Under the pieces are notes generated by a model, which was given only the letters and a program-made list of their open reading frames with translations, was not told the origin of the DNA and did no database searches. Positions 25,279-34,460 of a stretch of 64,000 bases of DNA are shown here, piece by piece. The stretch is from assembly GCF_000425785.1 (NCBI RefSeq), contig NZ_AUEC01000019.1, positions 62,001 through 126,000 of the forward strand, given 5' to 3'. The DNA is from Pseudomonas taiwanensis DSM 21245. Its GTDB lineage: Bacteria; Pseudomonadota; Gammaproteobacteria; Pseudomonadales; Pseudomonadaceae. The position numbers were made by a program, and so were the translations under genes. How positions within the stretch are numbered: the first letter of the stretch is position 1; each line of letters begins with the position of its first letter.

Positions 25279-26205
25279 TCAGGATTGCGCCGCGGCCCAC
25301 ACCTGTTGGCGGAACCAGCTGCGCATCGGGTCTGCGTGGGTTCGTTGGTGCCAGATCTGCATCACTTCCACCTGCGCAAGCTTCAGCGGCAGCGGGTGAT
25401 GACACAGGTCCTGATCACGCTCGGTGGCGTCCTCTGCCACCGAGCGAAGGCAAGTGAGCAGCAGGTCGGTACCCCGCACCAACCTGGCCGGCGCCAGGAA
25501 ACTCGAAAGGCCCGCAACCACCTTGCGGCGGTGCCCTTGGGCGTGCAAGGCCCGATCCACCAGGCCATCGAGATCGCCCGTGAGGGTGGTCAACAGGTGA
25601 TCGCAGCGCAGGAATGTATCCAGGTCCAGGCCTTGGGCCAGATGTGGATTGTGTTTCCAGGCGAGCACGACGAAGTCCTCGCTGAGCAGACGCTGTTGGT
25701 GAAAGGTATCTGGAAGGTCGGTGTAAAAGCCGGCGATGGCCAGGTCGCAACTGCCTTTTTCCAATGCGTCGCGGGGTAGCTGACCCCGCGTGTTATGGGT
25801 GACCAGCACCAGGTTCGGCGCCTGCTCGCGCAAAACCGGCAGCAGTTTCGGTAACAAGGTCTGCTCGATGTAATCGGTGCTGTACAGGTGCAGGCGGGCA
25901 GGGCGGGAGAGGAAGTCCTGGCCATCGCAGCGCTCGTAGAACGCCTCCAGCCCTTCCACCAAACGCTGTACCTCGGGCGCCAGTTCGTGGGCCCGAGGCG
26001 TCGGGGTCATCCCCCGCGGCGCGCGGACGAACAATGGGTCGCCAAACTGGTGTCGCAGTTTGTTGAGCTTGTGGCTGAGTGCGGGTTGGCTCAGGGCCAT
26101 GCGCTCGGCGGCAAGGGTGGCATTGCGTTCCTGATAGAGCACGTGGAACAGGTGCAGCAGGTTCAGATCCTTGCGGGTGATATTCATTTTACGAATCGCA
26201 GGCAT
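25279..26205 (-). CDS. LysR-family transcriptional regulator (NodD/LeuO-like)
   Basis: A 308-residue LysR regulator; the NodD-like opening DLNLLHLFHVLYQERNATLAAERM leads into the helix-turn-helix (ALSQPALSHKLNKLR). ATG at 26205 is used; ATG at 26187 (MNITRKDLNLL) is an equally good start. It is divergent from the exported DJ-1/PfpI gene with 76 bases between them and may regulate it. Effector unknown. Confidence 0.85.
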   Translation of the reverse strand: MPAIRKMNITRKDLNLLHLFHVLYQERNATLAAERMALSQPALSHKLNKLRHQFGDPLFVRAPRGMTPTPRAHELAPEVQRLVEGLEAFYERCDGQDFLSRPARLHLYSTDYIEQTLLPKLLPVLREQAPNLVLVTHNTRGQLPRDALEKGSCDLAIAGFYTDLPDTFHQQRLLSEDFVVLAWKHNPHLAQGLDLDTFLRCDHLLTTLTGDLDGLVDRALHAQGHRRKVVAGLSSFLAPARLVRGTDLLLTCLRSVAEDATERDQDLCHHPLPLKLAQVEVMQIWHQRTHADPMRSWFRQQVWAAAQS

Positions 26206-26281
26206 GAAGGCTTTCGAATAATCGAATCATAGCGCGCCGGGTAGCATGGGCCCACTTTTCGCTTGATCCGGAGATCGTTGC

Positions 26282-27127
26282 ATGAAAAAGACATCCACTC
26301 TAGCGTTGGCCGTGGCCGGCGCGCTGCTTGCCGGCACGGTCAGTGCCGCCCCCAAGGGGGAAGTGCTGGTGCTGCTGTCCAGCGAGAACCAGCTGCCGCT
26401 GCAGGGCGGTACAAGCTATGCCACCGGCTACTATCTCAACGAGTTCGGTGTACCTGCGGACCAGTTGCTCAAGGCTGGCTACACACTGGTCCTGGTCACG
26501 CCCAAGGGCAACGCGCCGAGGGTTGACCAGCGTTCGGTCGACCCCCAGTATTTCGGCGGCGATGCTGCCGAGATGCAGCGCATTCAGACGGTTGTGCAGG
26601 GGCTGCCGGACATTGGTGACACGCTTTCGGTGAAGGAAGTACTGGCCGGTGACCTGGACCGTTATGCGGGGCTGTTCATTCCAGGTGGCCATGCGCCGCT
26701 GATCGACCTGGCGAACAACCCTGAGGTCGGCGCTTTGCTGAACCACTTCCACCAGGCGGGCAAGCCGACCGCTGCCATCTGCCATGGCCCTATTGCGCTG
26801 CTCTCGGCTCAGAAAGACCCGGCCAGTTACCAGGCCGCACTGGCCCGTGGTGAGAAGCCAGCAGCCACTGACTGGGTGTACCAGGGTTACAAGATGACCA
26901 TTTTCTCCGACCCGGAGGAGCAGGTGTTCGAAGGCTCGCTCAAGGATGACCGGCTGCTGTTCTATCCGGCCAAGGCAATGGCTGGAGCCGGCGGTAACAT
27001 GACCTACGCCCCGGCATGGCAGCCGAACGTGGTGGTGGACCGTGAATTGATCACTGGGCAGAACCCCTTCTCGGACAAGGCGCTGGCCAAGGCGTTGCTG
27101 GAGAAGCTGGCAAGCCGCCGGCAATGA
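26282..27127 (+). CDS. Exported DJ-1/PfpI-family protein (Hsp31-like)
   Basis: A 281-residue protein of the type 1 glutamine-amidotransferase/DJ-1 superfamily. The nucleophile elbow is visible as AAICHGPIALL with Cys near residue 163; the Hsp31-like GGHAPLIDL lies before it. Unlike most family members it begins with a clear signal peptide (MKKTSTLALAVAGALLAGTVSAAP, cleaved about residue 22), so it should act in the periplasm. Possible roles are glyoxalase, deglycase or chaperone activity; none is shown. A divergent LysR gene is the likely regulator. Confidence 0.85.
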   Translation: MKKTSTLALAVAGALLAGTVSAAPKGEVLVLLSSENQLPLQGGTSYATGYYLNEFGVPADQLLKAGYTLVLVTPKGNAPRVDQRSVDPQYFGGDAAEMQRIQTVVQGLPDIGDTLSVKEVLAGDLDRYAGLFIPGGHAPLIDLANNPEVGALLNHFHQAGKPTAAICHGPIALLSAQKDPASYQAALARGEKPAATDWVYQGYKMTIFSDPEEQVFEGSLKDDRLLFYPAKAMAGAGGNMTYAPAWQPNVVVDRELITGQNPFSDKALAKALLEKLASRRQ

Positions 27128-27312
27128 CAGCCTTGTGGTTGCCAAGGCGGTTTCCGTGATCGCGGGCGACCCTGCGCCGACCAGGGTTCGCTCTGCGGTT
27201 TGAACTAAACTTATGCGTGGTTCGCTTGCAGAACGTTTCATCCATCCGACCACCGCCCTCCGGACAGGACTGCCCTCGTTGACGGTGGCCTTCTTGCAGA
27301 GGAGGGCTGGTC

Positions 27313-28359
27313 ATGGACGAGGCAAGGCTTCACGATTTCATGGGCAAGCTGGTCGGCGACATGGGCGCGGCGGCGACGCTGGCCAATGTCATTCTCGGCG
27401 ATGAGCTGGGGCTGTACCGAGCCATGGCTGACAGCCAACCCGTCACCCCCGAGGCACTTGCGGCCAAGACCGGTTGCCACCCACGGTTGGTGCGTGAGTG
27501 GCTGAATGCCCAGTCGGCCGCCGGCTACGTCGTTCATGAAAAGGGCAGCTTCGTGCTACCCGAAGAGCAGGCCATGGCCCTGGCGCTGGAAGACTCCCCC
27601 GCCTACATGGCAGGGGGCGCGTCGGTGATCGCCGCCCTGTTCCATGACAAGGACAAGCTGGTGGCAGCCATGCGCGGTGGTGGAGGCCTGGCCTGGGGCG
27701 ATCATCACCCGTGCATGTTCAGCGGTACCGAACGCTTCTTCCGGCCGGGCTATCGGACCTTCCTGGTGGCTGACTGGTTGCCAGCGCTGGAGGGCGTGGT
27801 GGCCAAGCTGCAGGCCGGGGCGAAGGTCGCGGACGTGGGATGCGGTCATGGGGCGTCGACCCTGGTCATGGCCGAGGCGTTTCCAGCCTCGACCTTTACC
27901 GGTTACGACTACCACGCGCCTTCTATCGCCACGGCCAGCGAACGTGCACGCGAGGCTGGGCTGACTGAACGCGTCAGTTTCCAAAAGGCTTCTGCCAAGG
28001 ATTACCCAGGTCATGATCATGACCTGGTGTGTTTTTTCGACTGTCTGCATGACATGGGCGACCCGGTCGGGGCGGCGCGGCATGCCTACCGTGCGCTCAA
28101 GGCAGATGGCACGGTAATGTTGGTGGAGCCTTATGCCGAGGACTCGCTGGATGGCAATCTGACGCCGGTGGGGCGGCTCTTCTACGCGGCCTCGACGTTT
28201 ATCTGCACACCGAATTCGCTTTCGCAGGAAGTCGGGTTGGGGCTTGGCGCCCAGGCCGGGGAGGCGCGTTTGCGGGCGGTGTTCGAGGAAGCGGGATTCA
28301 CCCGGTTCCGGCGCGCGACGCAAACGCCCTTCAACCTGATCCTGGAGGCGCGCAAGTAG
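27313..28359 (+). CDS. Class I SAM-dependent methyltransferase with N-terminal winged helix
   Basis: A 348-residue methyltransferase. Residues 40-90 form a winged helix (VTPEALAAKTGCHPRLVREWLNA), as in the Rv2258c-like group. The SAM-binding glycine motif is VADVGCGHGASTLVMAEAFP (about 175-194), followed by the acidic motif near GYDYHAPS. The acceptor is unknown. GAGGAGGG upstream supports ATG 27313. A strong hairpin follows and is shared with the convergent polyamine operon. Confidence 0.85.
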   Translation: MDEARLHDFMGKLVGDMGAAATLANVILGDELGLYRAMADSQPVTPEALAAKTGCHPRLVREWLNAQSAAGYVVHEKGSFVLPEEQAMALALEDSPAYMAGGASVIAALFHDKDKLVAAMRGGGGLAWGDHHPCMFSGTERFFRPGYRTFLVADWLPALEGVVAKLQAGAKVADVGCGHGASTLVMAEAFPASTFTGYDYHAPSIATASERAREAGLTERVSFQKASAKDYPGHDHDLVCFFDCLHDMGDPVGAARHAYRALKADGTVMLVEPYAEDSLDGNLTPVGRLFYAASTFICTPNSLSQEVGLGLGAQAGEARLRAVFEEAGFTRFRRATQTPFNLILEARK

Positions 28360-28391
28360 CAGGCGCTGGCTTGTCAGGGATGCGGCCAAAG

Positions 28392-28422
28392 CAGAAGGGG
28401 CGCCATCTCGGCGCCCCTTCTG
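28392..28422. terminator. Bidirectional hairpin terminator
   Basis: A perfect 13-base stem (CAGAAGGGGCGCC / GGCGCCCCTTCTG) with a 5-base loop sits between the convergent methyltransferase and carboxynorspermidine dehydrogenase genes. TCTTGTT follows on the plus strand. Confidence 0.8.
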
Positions 28423-28431
28423 TCTTGTTGC

Positions 28432-29676
28432 TTAGGCTTCAGCGTCCCAAGGACGGTCGCCTTTTTCGTCTTTCACGCGGGTTGGCAGGCCCATGACGTC
28501 CAGCGCCTTGAGGAACGGCTCGGCTGGCAGCTCCTCGACGTTGACCATGCGCTTGGCATCCCACTCGCCGCGTGCGACCAGCAGGGCAGCGGCCACTGGC
28601 GGTACGCCAGCGGTGTAGGAAATGCCCTGGCTGTCGGTTTCGGCGTAGGCTTCTTCGTGGTCCGCGACGTTGTAGATGAACACTTCGCGGGGCTGGCCAT
28701 CCTTGGTGCCCTTGACCAGGTCACCGATGCAGGTCTTGCCGGTGTAGCCCGGGGCCAGGGAGGCCGGATCAGGCAGCACGGCCTTGACCACCTTCAGCGG
28801 TACCACTTCCAGGCCTTCGGCGGTCTTGACCGGTTGCTCGGAGAGCAGGCCCAGGTTCTTCAGCACGGTGAACACGTTGATGTAGTGCTCGCCGAAGCTC
28901 ATCCAGAAACGCACGTTCGGTACGTTGAGGTTCTTGGAGATCGAATGAACTTCGTCATGACCGGTCAGGTACAGGTTCTGCGAACCTACCACCGGCAGGT
29001 CGTCGGTACGCTTGACCTCGAACATGGTGTTGCTGGTCCACTGGCTGTTCTGCCAGCTCCAAACCTGACCTGTGAATTCGCGGAAGTTGATTTCCGGGTC
29101 GAAGTTGGTAGCGAAGTACTTGCCGTGGGAACCGGCATTGACGTCGAGAATGTCGATCGACTCAATGCTGTCGAAATACTGTTGCTGCGCGAGTTTCGCG
29201 TAGCTGTTCACCACACCCGGGTCGAAGCCGACACCAAGAATGGCGGTAATGTTCTTTTGTTGGCACTCTTCGAGGTGTTTCCACTCGTAGTTGCCGTACC
29301 AGGGCGGCGTCTCGCAGATCTTGCCCGGTTCTTCGTGAATGGCGGTGTCCAGGTAGGCGACACCGGTATCGATGCAGGCACGTAGCACCGACATGTTGAG
29401 GAAGGCGGAACCAACGTTGATCACGATCTGCGATTCGGTTTCGCGGATCAGCGCTTTGGTCGCCTCGACATCGAGAGCATTGAGCGAGAAGGCCTGGATG
29501 TCGGCGGGTACCTTGAGGCTACCCTTGGCCTTTACGCTGTCGATGATGGCCTGGCATTTGGAGATGTTCCGCGACGCAATGGCAATACGACCGAGTTCGT
29601 CGTTATGCTGCGCGCACTTGTGGGCCACCACCTTGGCGACACCTCCTGCACCAATGATAAGAACGTTCTTCTTCAA
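28432..29676 (-). CDS. Carboxynorspermidine/carboxyspermidine dehydrogenase
   Basis: A 414-residue saccharopine-dehydrogenase-like enzyme. It starts with a dinucleotide-binding fold (VLIIGAGGVAKVVAHKCAQ) and is the full length of carboxynorspermidine dehydrogenases, which reductively condense aspartate semialdehyde with a diamine to a carboxy-triamine. The start codon is TTG at 29676, preceded by AAGGAGCAAGGG. It lies 31 bases after the decarboxylase gene on the same strand; the pair forms the alternative (nor)spermidine pathway that needs no decarboxylated SAM. Putrescine versus diaminopropane preference cannot be told. Confidence 0.9.
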   Translation of the reverse strand: MKKNVLIIGAGGVAKVVAHKCAQHNDELGRIAIASRNISKCQAIIDSVKAKGSLKVPADIQAFSLNALDVEATKALIRETESQIVINVGSAFLNMSVLRACIDTGVAYLDTAIHEEPGKICETPPWYGNYEWKHLEECQQKNITAILGVGFDPGVVNSYAKLAQQQYFDSIESIDILDVNAGSHGKYFATNFDPEINFREFTGQVWSWQNSQWTSNTMFEVKRTDDLPVVGSQNLYLTGHDEVHSISKNLNVPNVRFWMSFGEHYINVFTVLKNLGLLSEQPVKTAEGLEVVPLKVVKAVLPDPASLAPGYTGKTCIGDLVKGTKDGQPREVFIYNVADHEEAYAETDSQGISYTAGVPPVAAALLVARGEWDAKRMVNVEELPAEPFLKALDVMGLPTRVKDEKGDRPWDAEA

Positions 29677-29707
29677 TTTATCCCTTGCTCCTTACTGAAA
29701 GCCCGTC

Positions 29708-30805
29708 TTACGACAGGCTGGAAACGTAGTCTTCGAAACCGAACTCGCGGACAACTTCGACGCTGCCGTCGAGTTGCTTGACCACGATGGCTGGCATTTT
29801 CAGACCGTTGAACCAGTTTTTCTTGACCATGGTGTAACCCGCCGCGTCGATGAACGACAGGCGATCGCCGATGGCCAGCGGTCGATCGAATTGGTACTCG
29901 CCGAAGATGTCACCGGCCAGGCACGACTTGCCGCAGACCATGTAGGTGTGTTCGCCCTCGTTAGGGGCCATCTTGGCATTGAGGCGGTAGATCAGCAGAT
30001 CGAGCATGTGCGCTTCGATGGAGCTGTCGACCACAGCCAGGTGCTTGCCATTGTAAAGGGTGTCGAGCACGGTCACTTCGAGCGACGCGCTCTGGGTGAT
30101 GGCAGCTTCGCCCGGCTCGAGGTAAACCTGCACGCCGTACTTTTCCGAGAAGGCTTTCAGGCGCGCGCAGAAGGCATCCAGAGCATAGTCTTCGCCGGTG
30201 AAGTGAATGCCGCCACCGAGGCTGACCCACTCGACCTTGTGCAGCAGGTGGCCGAAGCGTTCCTCGATGTGCGAGAGCATCTTGTCGAACAGGCTGAAGT
30301 CGCCGTTCTCGCAGTTGTTGTGGAACATGAAGCCGGAGATCTGCTCGATGACCTGCTCGATCTTGGCCGGGTCCCATTCGCCCAGGCGGCTGAACGGGCG
30401 GGCCGGGTCGGCCAGCAGGTAGTCGGAGCTGCTCACCTGCGGGTTGACGCGAAGGCCGCGAACCTTGCCTTCGGACTGCTCGGCGAAGCGTTGCAGCTGG
30501 CCGATGGAGTTGAAGATGATCTTGTCGCAGTTCTCGAGCATTTCCTCGATTTCATCGTCGGCCCACGCCACGCTGTAGGCATGGGTTTCGCCAGCGAATT
30601 TCTGGCGGCCGAGCTTGAGCTCGTACAGCGACGAGGAAGTGGTGCCGTCCATGTACTGTTGCATCAGGTCGAATACCGACCAGGTGGCGAAGCACTTGAG
30701 GGCGAGGAGGGCCTTGGCACCGGAGTGTTCGCGCACGTAGGCGATCTTCTCCATGTTGCCCAGCAGCTTGGTTTTATCGATGAGGTAGTACGGCGTCTTG
30801 ATCAT
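29708..30805 (-). CDS. nspC: Carboxynorspermidine/carboxyspermidine decarboxylase
   Basis: A 365-residue fold-III, PLP-dependent decarboxylase that finishes (nor)spermidine synthesis. The PLP lysine is in ALLALKCFATWSVF (about residue 37); GGGIHFTGEDY, LEPGEA and a late CGKSCLAGD segment, which supplies the active-site Cys, are as in NspC. It is the first gene of a two-gene operon with the dehydrogenase. The ATG is at 30805. Product norspermidine or spermidine is uncertain. Confidence 0.92.
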   Translation of the reverse strand: MIKTPYYLIDKTKLLGNMEKIAYVREHSGAKALLALKCFATWSVFDLMQQYMDGTTSSSLYELKLGRQKFAGETHAYSVAWADDEIEEMLENCDKIIFNSIGQLQRFAEQSEGKVRGLRVNPQVSSSDYLLADPARPFSRLGEWDPAKIEQVIEQISGFMFHNNCENGDFSLFDKMLSHIEERFGHLLHKVEWVSLGGGIHFTGEDYALDAFCARLKAFSEKYGVQVYLEPGEAAITQSASLEVTVLDTLYNGKHLAVVDSSIEAHMLDLLIYRLNAKMAPNEGEHTYMVCGKSCLAGDIFGEYQFDRPLAIGDRLSFIDAAGYTMVKKNWFNGLKMPAIVVKQLDGSVEVVREFGFEDYVSSLS

Positions 30806-31043
30806 TTAAAGGCCCCCGGCCAGGCCGGCCAAAAAAAGGACACGCATTGTGCCTTCACTTGCCGTATATCGAAAGGGCGGAAGACGCATTTCGTCAGAGT
30901 TATGTGGCTGACGGTAATCGATGCGCCATCCGTCCTTCGCGCAAGGCAGTTGAACAGACGAATATGACTATCCTAATCGCCGCGTTCGGTGGCTGGCGGG
31001 AACCCGATCGACGACCTGCGCCGTACCTGCCAGCAGGGGAGAT

Positions 31044-31961
31044 CTACTGCGCCGCCGCCAACCAGGTCTGAATCTGCGCCAGGGTCGCCGTGGCGCCACC
31101 ACAGACCACCACCAGCACCTGGCGGTATTGCTCCAGTGCCTGCGGGTCGTAGGCCAGGGCCAAGGCTGCGCCGCAGGCTGGCTCGACCAGTACCCGATGA
31201 TCGAGCAGGAACCGCTCGCAAGCCTGTAGTGCGGCGCGGTCGCTGACCAGGTGGCTCTGGACCGGGTGCGTGCGCACGCAGGTCAACGCTTGATCGGCCA
31301 CCCGTTTGGCGCCCAGCGAGGTGGCGACCGACGTGATGCGCGCCAGTTCGATGGACTGGCCGGCCTGCATGGCCGCGTGCAGCGATGCTGCACCTTCGGT
31401 TTCCACCGCCAGCACCGGTACATCGTCCCAGCCGTTGCGCTGCAGGCCTTCGACCACGCCGCTGAGCAAGCCTCCGCCGCCAACCGAGAGCACCACCGCA
31501 TCGGGTTTGAAACCGGCCTGGGCCAGCTCGTCCACCAGGCTGGCATGGCCGGTCCACAGCAATGGGTCGTCGAAGGGGTGGATGAAGGCATCGTTCGGCC
31601 CGACCAAGGTCTGCGCCAGTTCGTTGGCCTCCTGCCAGGAACTGCCGTGCACCACCACCTCGGCGTTCTCGAGGCGCAGCAGCTCCTTGGCGCGTTCAGT
31701 GGTGGTTTCGGGCACCACCACCGTGACCGGGACGCCCAACTGGCGACCGGCATAGGCCACGGCCAGGCCAGCGTTGCCACCGGAGGACGACACGAAGTGC
31801 CGGGCTCCACGCGCATGATGCGTCTCGCAGGCGTGGCCGACCCCGCGTAACTTGAACGAACCGCAGGGCTGCAGTGCATCGAGCTTGAGCCACACCGCTC
31901 GACCGGCTGCGATGGACATGGGCCGGGATTCGATCAGGGGCGTCTGAATGTGCAAGGTCAT
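31044..31961 (-). CDS. PLP-dependent serine/threonine dehydratase-like enzyme
   Basis: A 305-residue fold-II PLP enzyme. The Schiff-base lysine is in PCGSFKLRGVG (about residue 38), the substrate loop is SSSGGNAGLAVAYA (about 58-71) and the phosphate-binding glycine loop is VGGGGLLSG. It resembles short L-serine/L-threonine dehydratases without a C-terminal ACT domain, which release ammonia and a 2-oxo acid. It lies just downstream of, and on the same strand as, a LysR gene (51-base gap). A link to the divergent transporter and oxidase genes is possible but unproved. Confidence 0.85.
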   Translation of the reverse strand: MTLHIQTPLIESRPMSIAAGRAVWLKLDALQPCGSFKLRGVGHACETHHARGARHFVSSSGGNAGLAVAYAGRQLGVPVTVVVPETTTERAKELLRLENAEVVVHGSSWQEANELAQTLVGPNDAFIHPFDDPLLWTGHASLVDELAQAGFKPDAVVLSVGGGGLLSGVVEGLQRNGWDDVPVLAVETEGAASLHAAMQAGQSIELARITSVATSLGAKRVADQALTCVRTHPVQSHLVSDRAALQACERFLLDHRVLVEPACGAALALAYDPQALEQYRQVLVVVCGGATATLAQIQTWLAAAQ

Positions 31962-32012
31962 GGGTAGATCCCTCTGTTTACCAAGGCTGAAATGAGTCGC
32001 GTACGGTACAGG

Positions 32013-32882
32013 TCACATTGCCTCCTGGACCATCTGTAGAAAAGTCGCCACCACCCGCCGTGTGCGTTGTTCGCTCAAGCACACCAGGGTTTCGGTCAGG
32101 TGCCGCTGGCAATCGACGATAGGCAGCGCGCATACACGGGCGTCGGCGCCGAACTCGGCTGCCGAGACCACCCCCACGCCAATTCCCACCACCACCGCCT
32201 CACGCGCGGCCTCCCGGCCCTCGACCTGAATCGCCGGGCGTATGCGCAGGCCGGCACGTTGCATTTCTTCTTCAAGCGTTTGCCGGGTTACCGAGCCCGG
32301 TTCGCGAAGCACCAGCGGTGTGTCGTCCAGGTCGGCCAGGCTGATCGACCCGCGACTGGCCCATGGGTGCTGATGGGAGACGAAGGCCACCATCGGGTCG
32401 CGTCGCAATGGCACGCAGTGCAGGCGCTCGTCGTCGACATCGCGCCCCAGCAGCGCCAGGTCCGCCTGGTAACTGAACAGGCGGGCGAGGGATTCATCGG
32501 TGTTGCCAGTCTCGACCTTTACCTGGATGCCTGGATAGCGCTGGCAGAAGCGGGCGATCTGCGGCAGCACGTGGACAGGCGCATCCACGGCCAGGACCAG
32601 GCTGCCGGTTTGCAGGGCGCGGGAGTCTTGCAGCAGCTCGTGGGCCTCGGCTTCGCAGGCGAACAGGCGCTGGCTGATACCCAGCAGGCGTTCACCCAGG
32701 TCGGTCAGGTGCACCGAGCGCTTGTTGCGATGAAACAGCAACACGCCAAAGCGTTCTTCGAGTTTGCGCACCTGGTCGGACACCGCCGGTTGGCTCAGGA
32801 ACAGTTTTTCTGCGGCGCGGGTGAAGCTCCCGTGCACGGCCACGGCATGAAAGGCCTTGAGTTGAGCGTGGGAAACCGCCAT
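32013..32882 (-). CDS. LysR-family transcriptional regulator
   Basis: A 289-residue LysR protein with a standard helix-turn-helix (FTRAAEKLFLSQPAVSDQVRKLEERF) and a CbbR/CysB-like effector domain. It lies between the dehydratase (same strand, 51 bases downstream) and the OPA transporter/oxidoreductase operon (divergent, 247 bases). It probably governs the divergent operon, and perhaps the dehydratase. The motif set is compatible with regulators found beside aminoethylphosphonate genes; this is inference. Confidence 0.87.
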   Translation of the reverse strand: MAVSHAQLKAFHAVAVHGSFTRAAEKLFLSQPAVSDQVRKLEERFGVLLFHRNKRSVHLTDLGERLLGISQRLFACEAEAHELLQDSRALQTGSLVLAVDAPVHVLPQIARFCQRYPGIQVKVETGNTDESLARLFSYQADLALLGRDVDDERLHCVPLRRDPMVAFVSHQHPWASRGSISLADLDDTPLVLREPGSVTRQTLEEEMQRAGLRIRPAIQVEGREAAREAVVVGIGVGVVSAAEFGADARVCALPIVDCQRHLTETLVCLSEQRTRRVVATFLQMVQEAM

Positions 32883-33129
32883 GACGTCTCCAGTAACAAG
32901 CTGAGCTTATGTCTGAAATACCTTAAATCGTTTTTATTTATCAGTCAGTAGCTGTTTCCATACCGATCAGCCCCAACCAGCCGCCACAAGCGGCCGCCTG
33001 TGGCCATGGTGCCCATACGGCGCCATCTGACCAGATGACGAGCCACGTCATGTAGTGCGCAACACAACAACAAGACAGGCATTTTCTTCACATTCTGCCG
33101 GCACACTTGAGCAAGAGGTCAGAGTCAAA

Positions 33130-34446
33130 ATGAATCAAACCCTAGCCGCGATGAAACGTTGGCGCGTACAGATCTTCGCCATCACCTGGCTGGCCTACGC
33201 CGCCTTCTATTTCACCCGCAAAGCGTTCTCGGTGGCCAAGCTTGGCATCGGCGAAGACCCGAATTTCATGCTCGACAAGGCCGCCATGGCCAACCTCGAT
33301 GCGATCTACCTGGCCGCCTATGCCGTGGGCCAGTTTACTTGGGGCATGCTTGCCGACCGCTTTGGCCCGCGCGTGGTAGTGCTCGGCGGCCTGCTGATTT
33401 CGGCCGCCGCTGCGGTGGTGATGGGCAGTTACGCCACCTTCCCGATCTTCGCCACCTGCATGTTGATCCAGGGCCTGGCGCAGTCCACCGGTTGGGCGGG
33501 GCTGTGCAAAAACATCGGCAGCTTCTTCCCGGCCTCGCAGCGTGGCCGGGTATTGGGGCTGTGGAGTTCCTGCTATGCCTTTGGCGGCTTGGTCGCCTCG
33601 CCATTCGCCGGCTGGTGGGCCTACACCCTGGTCGGCACCTGGCACGCGGCGTTCTTCTCCAGTGCCGCGGTGGTGGCGGCTGTCGCTGTGCTGTTCTTCT
33701 TTCTGCAGCGCAACAAACCCGAGGATGTAGGCCTGCCAGCGGTGGAGCCTGAGCCGCAGAGCATGTCCCCGGGTTCAAACCTGTGCAGTGTCTGGGCGCC
33801 GCTACGTGAAGTGCTACGCAACCGTACGGTACTGACCCTCGGCCTGGCTTACTTCCTGCTCAAGCCGGCACGTTATGCCATTTTGCTGTGGGGGCCGGTG
33901 ATCGTCTTCGAGCAAATGCCTTCGGTGGGCAAGGTGGGGGCGGCGATCATTCCGACGGCCTTCGAGCTGGCCGGACTGCTGGGCCCCATCATCATTGGCC
34001 TGGCCTCGGACAAACTGTTCGGCGCGCGGCGCATGCCGGCCTGCGTGATCAGCCTGCTGCTGTTGACCCTGACACTGGCAGCCTTCATGGGTGCGATGCA
34101 TAGCGGCAGCGTGATGCTGGTGGTGGCGCTGCTGTTCGTCATGGGCCTGACCCTCTATGGGCCTGACTCGATGATCAGCGGCGCGGCAGCGATCGATTTC
34201 GGCACGGCCAAGGCGGGGGCAACGGCGGCCGGTTTCGTCAACGGGTGTGGTTCGGTGGGTGCCGTGCTGGGCGGCTTGCTGCCCGGTTACTTCGACAGTG
34301 TCACGGTGTTCATCGTCTTCGCAGGCTGTGCGCTGTTCTCGGCCCTGGTGCTGGTGCCGCATTGGAACAGTCGCCCGGCGAGCACGGCCCAGGCCAGTGA
34401 CGTGGCGCCCAACACCAGCATGGCAATAAAGCCACTGCGTACATAA
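33130..34446 (+). CDS. OPA-type MFS transporter (organophosphate/phosphonate-like)
   Basis: A 438-residue, 12-helix transporter of the organophosphate:phosphate antiporter branch (GlpT/UhpT/PgtP). The family ending GTAKAGATAAGFVNGCGSVGAVLGG (about residues 357-381, read in parts) and the early RKAFSVAK segment support this. ATG 33130 was chosen over an upstream frame start. It is 14 bases before the FAD oxidoreductase gene, so both are one operon. Family members move phosphorylated or phosphonate solutes; with the oxidase next door, an aminophosphonate is a plausible substrate. Confidence 0.82.
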   Translation: MNQTLAAMKRWRVQIFAITWLAYAAFYFTRKAFSVAKLGIGEDPNFMLDKAAMANLDAIYLAAYAVGQFTWGMLADRFGPRVVVLGGLLISAAAAVVMGSYATFPIFATCMLIQGLAQSTGWAGLCKNIGSFFPASQRGRVLGLWSSCYAFGGLVASPFAGWWAYTLVGTWHAAFFSSAAVVAAVAVLFFFLQRNKPEDVGLPAVEPEPQSMSPGSNLCSVWAPLREVLRNRTVLTLGLAYFLLKPARYAILLWGPVIVFEQMPSVGKVGAAIIPTAFELAGLLGPIIIGLASDKLFGARRMPACVISLLLLTLTLAAFMGAMHSGSVMLVVALLFVMGLTLYGPDSMISGAAAIDFGTAKAGATAAGFVNGCGSVGAVLGGLLPGYFDSVTVFIVFAGCALFSALVLVPHWNSRPASTAQASDVAPNTSMAIKPLRT

Positions 34447-34460
34447 AGGAAAGCAAGCGA

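Noticed and set aside
30806..30841. GGCC-rich hairpin next to a run of A before nspC, considered as a terminator
   Set aside because: The T-run would precede the hairpin on the transcribed minus strand and is an A-run on the plus strand, so the polarity is wrong for termination in either reading.
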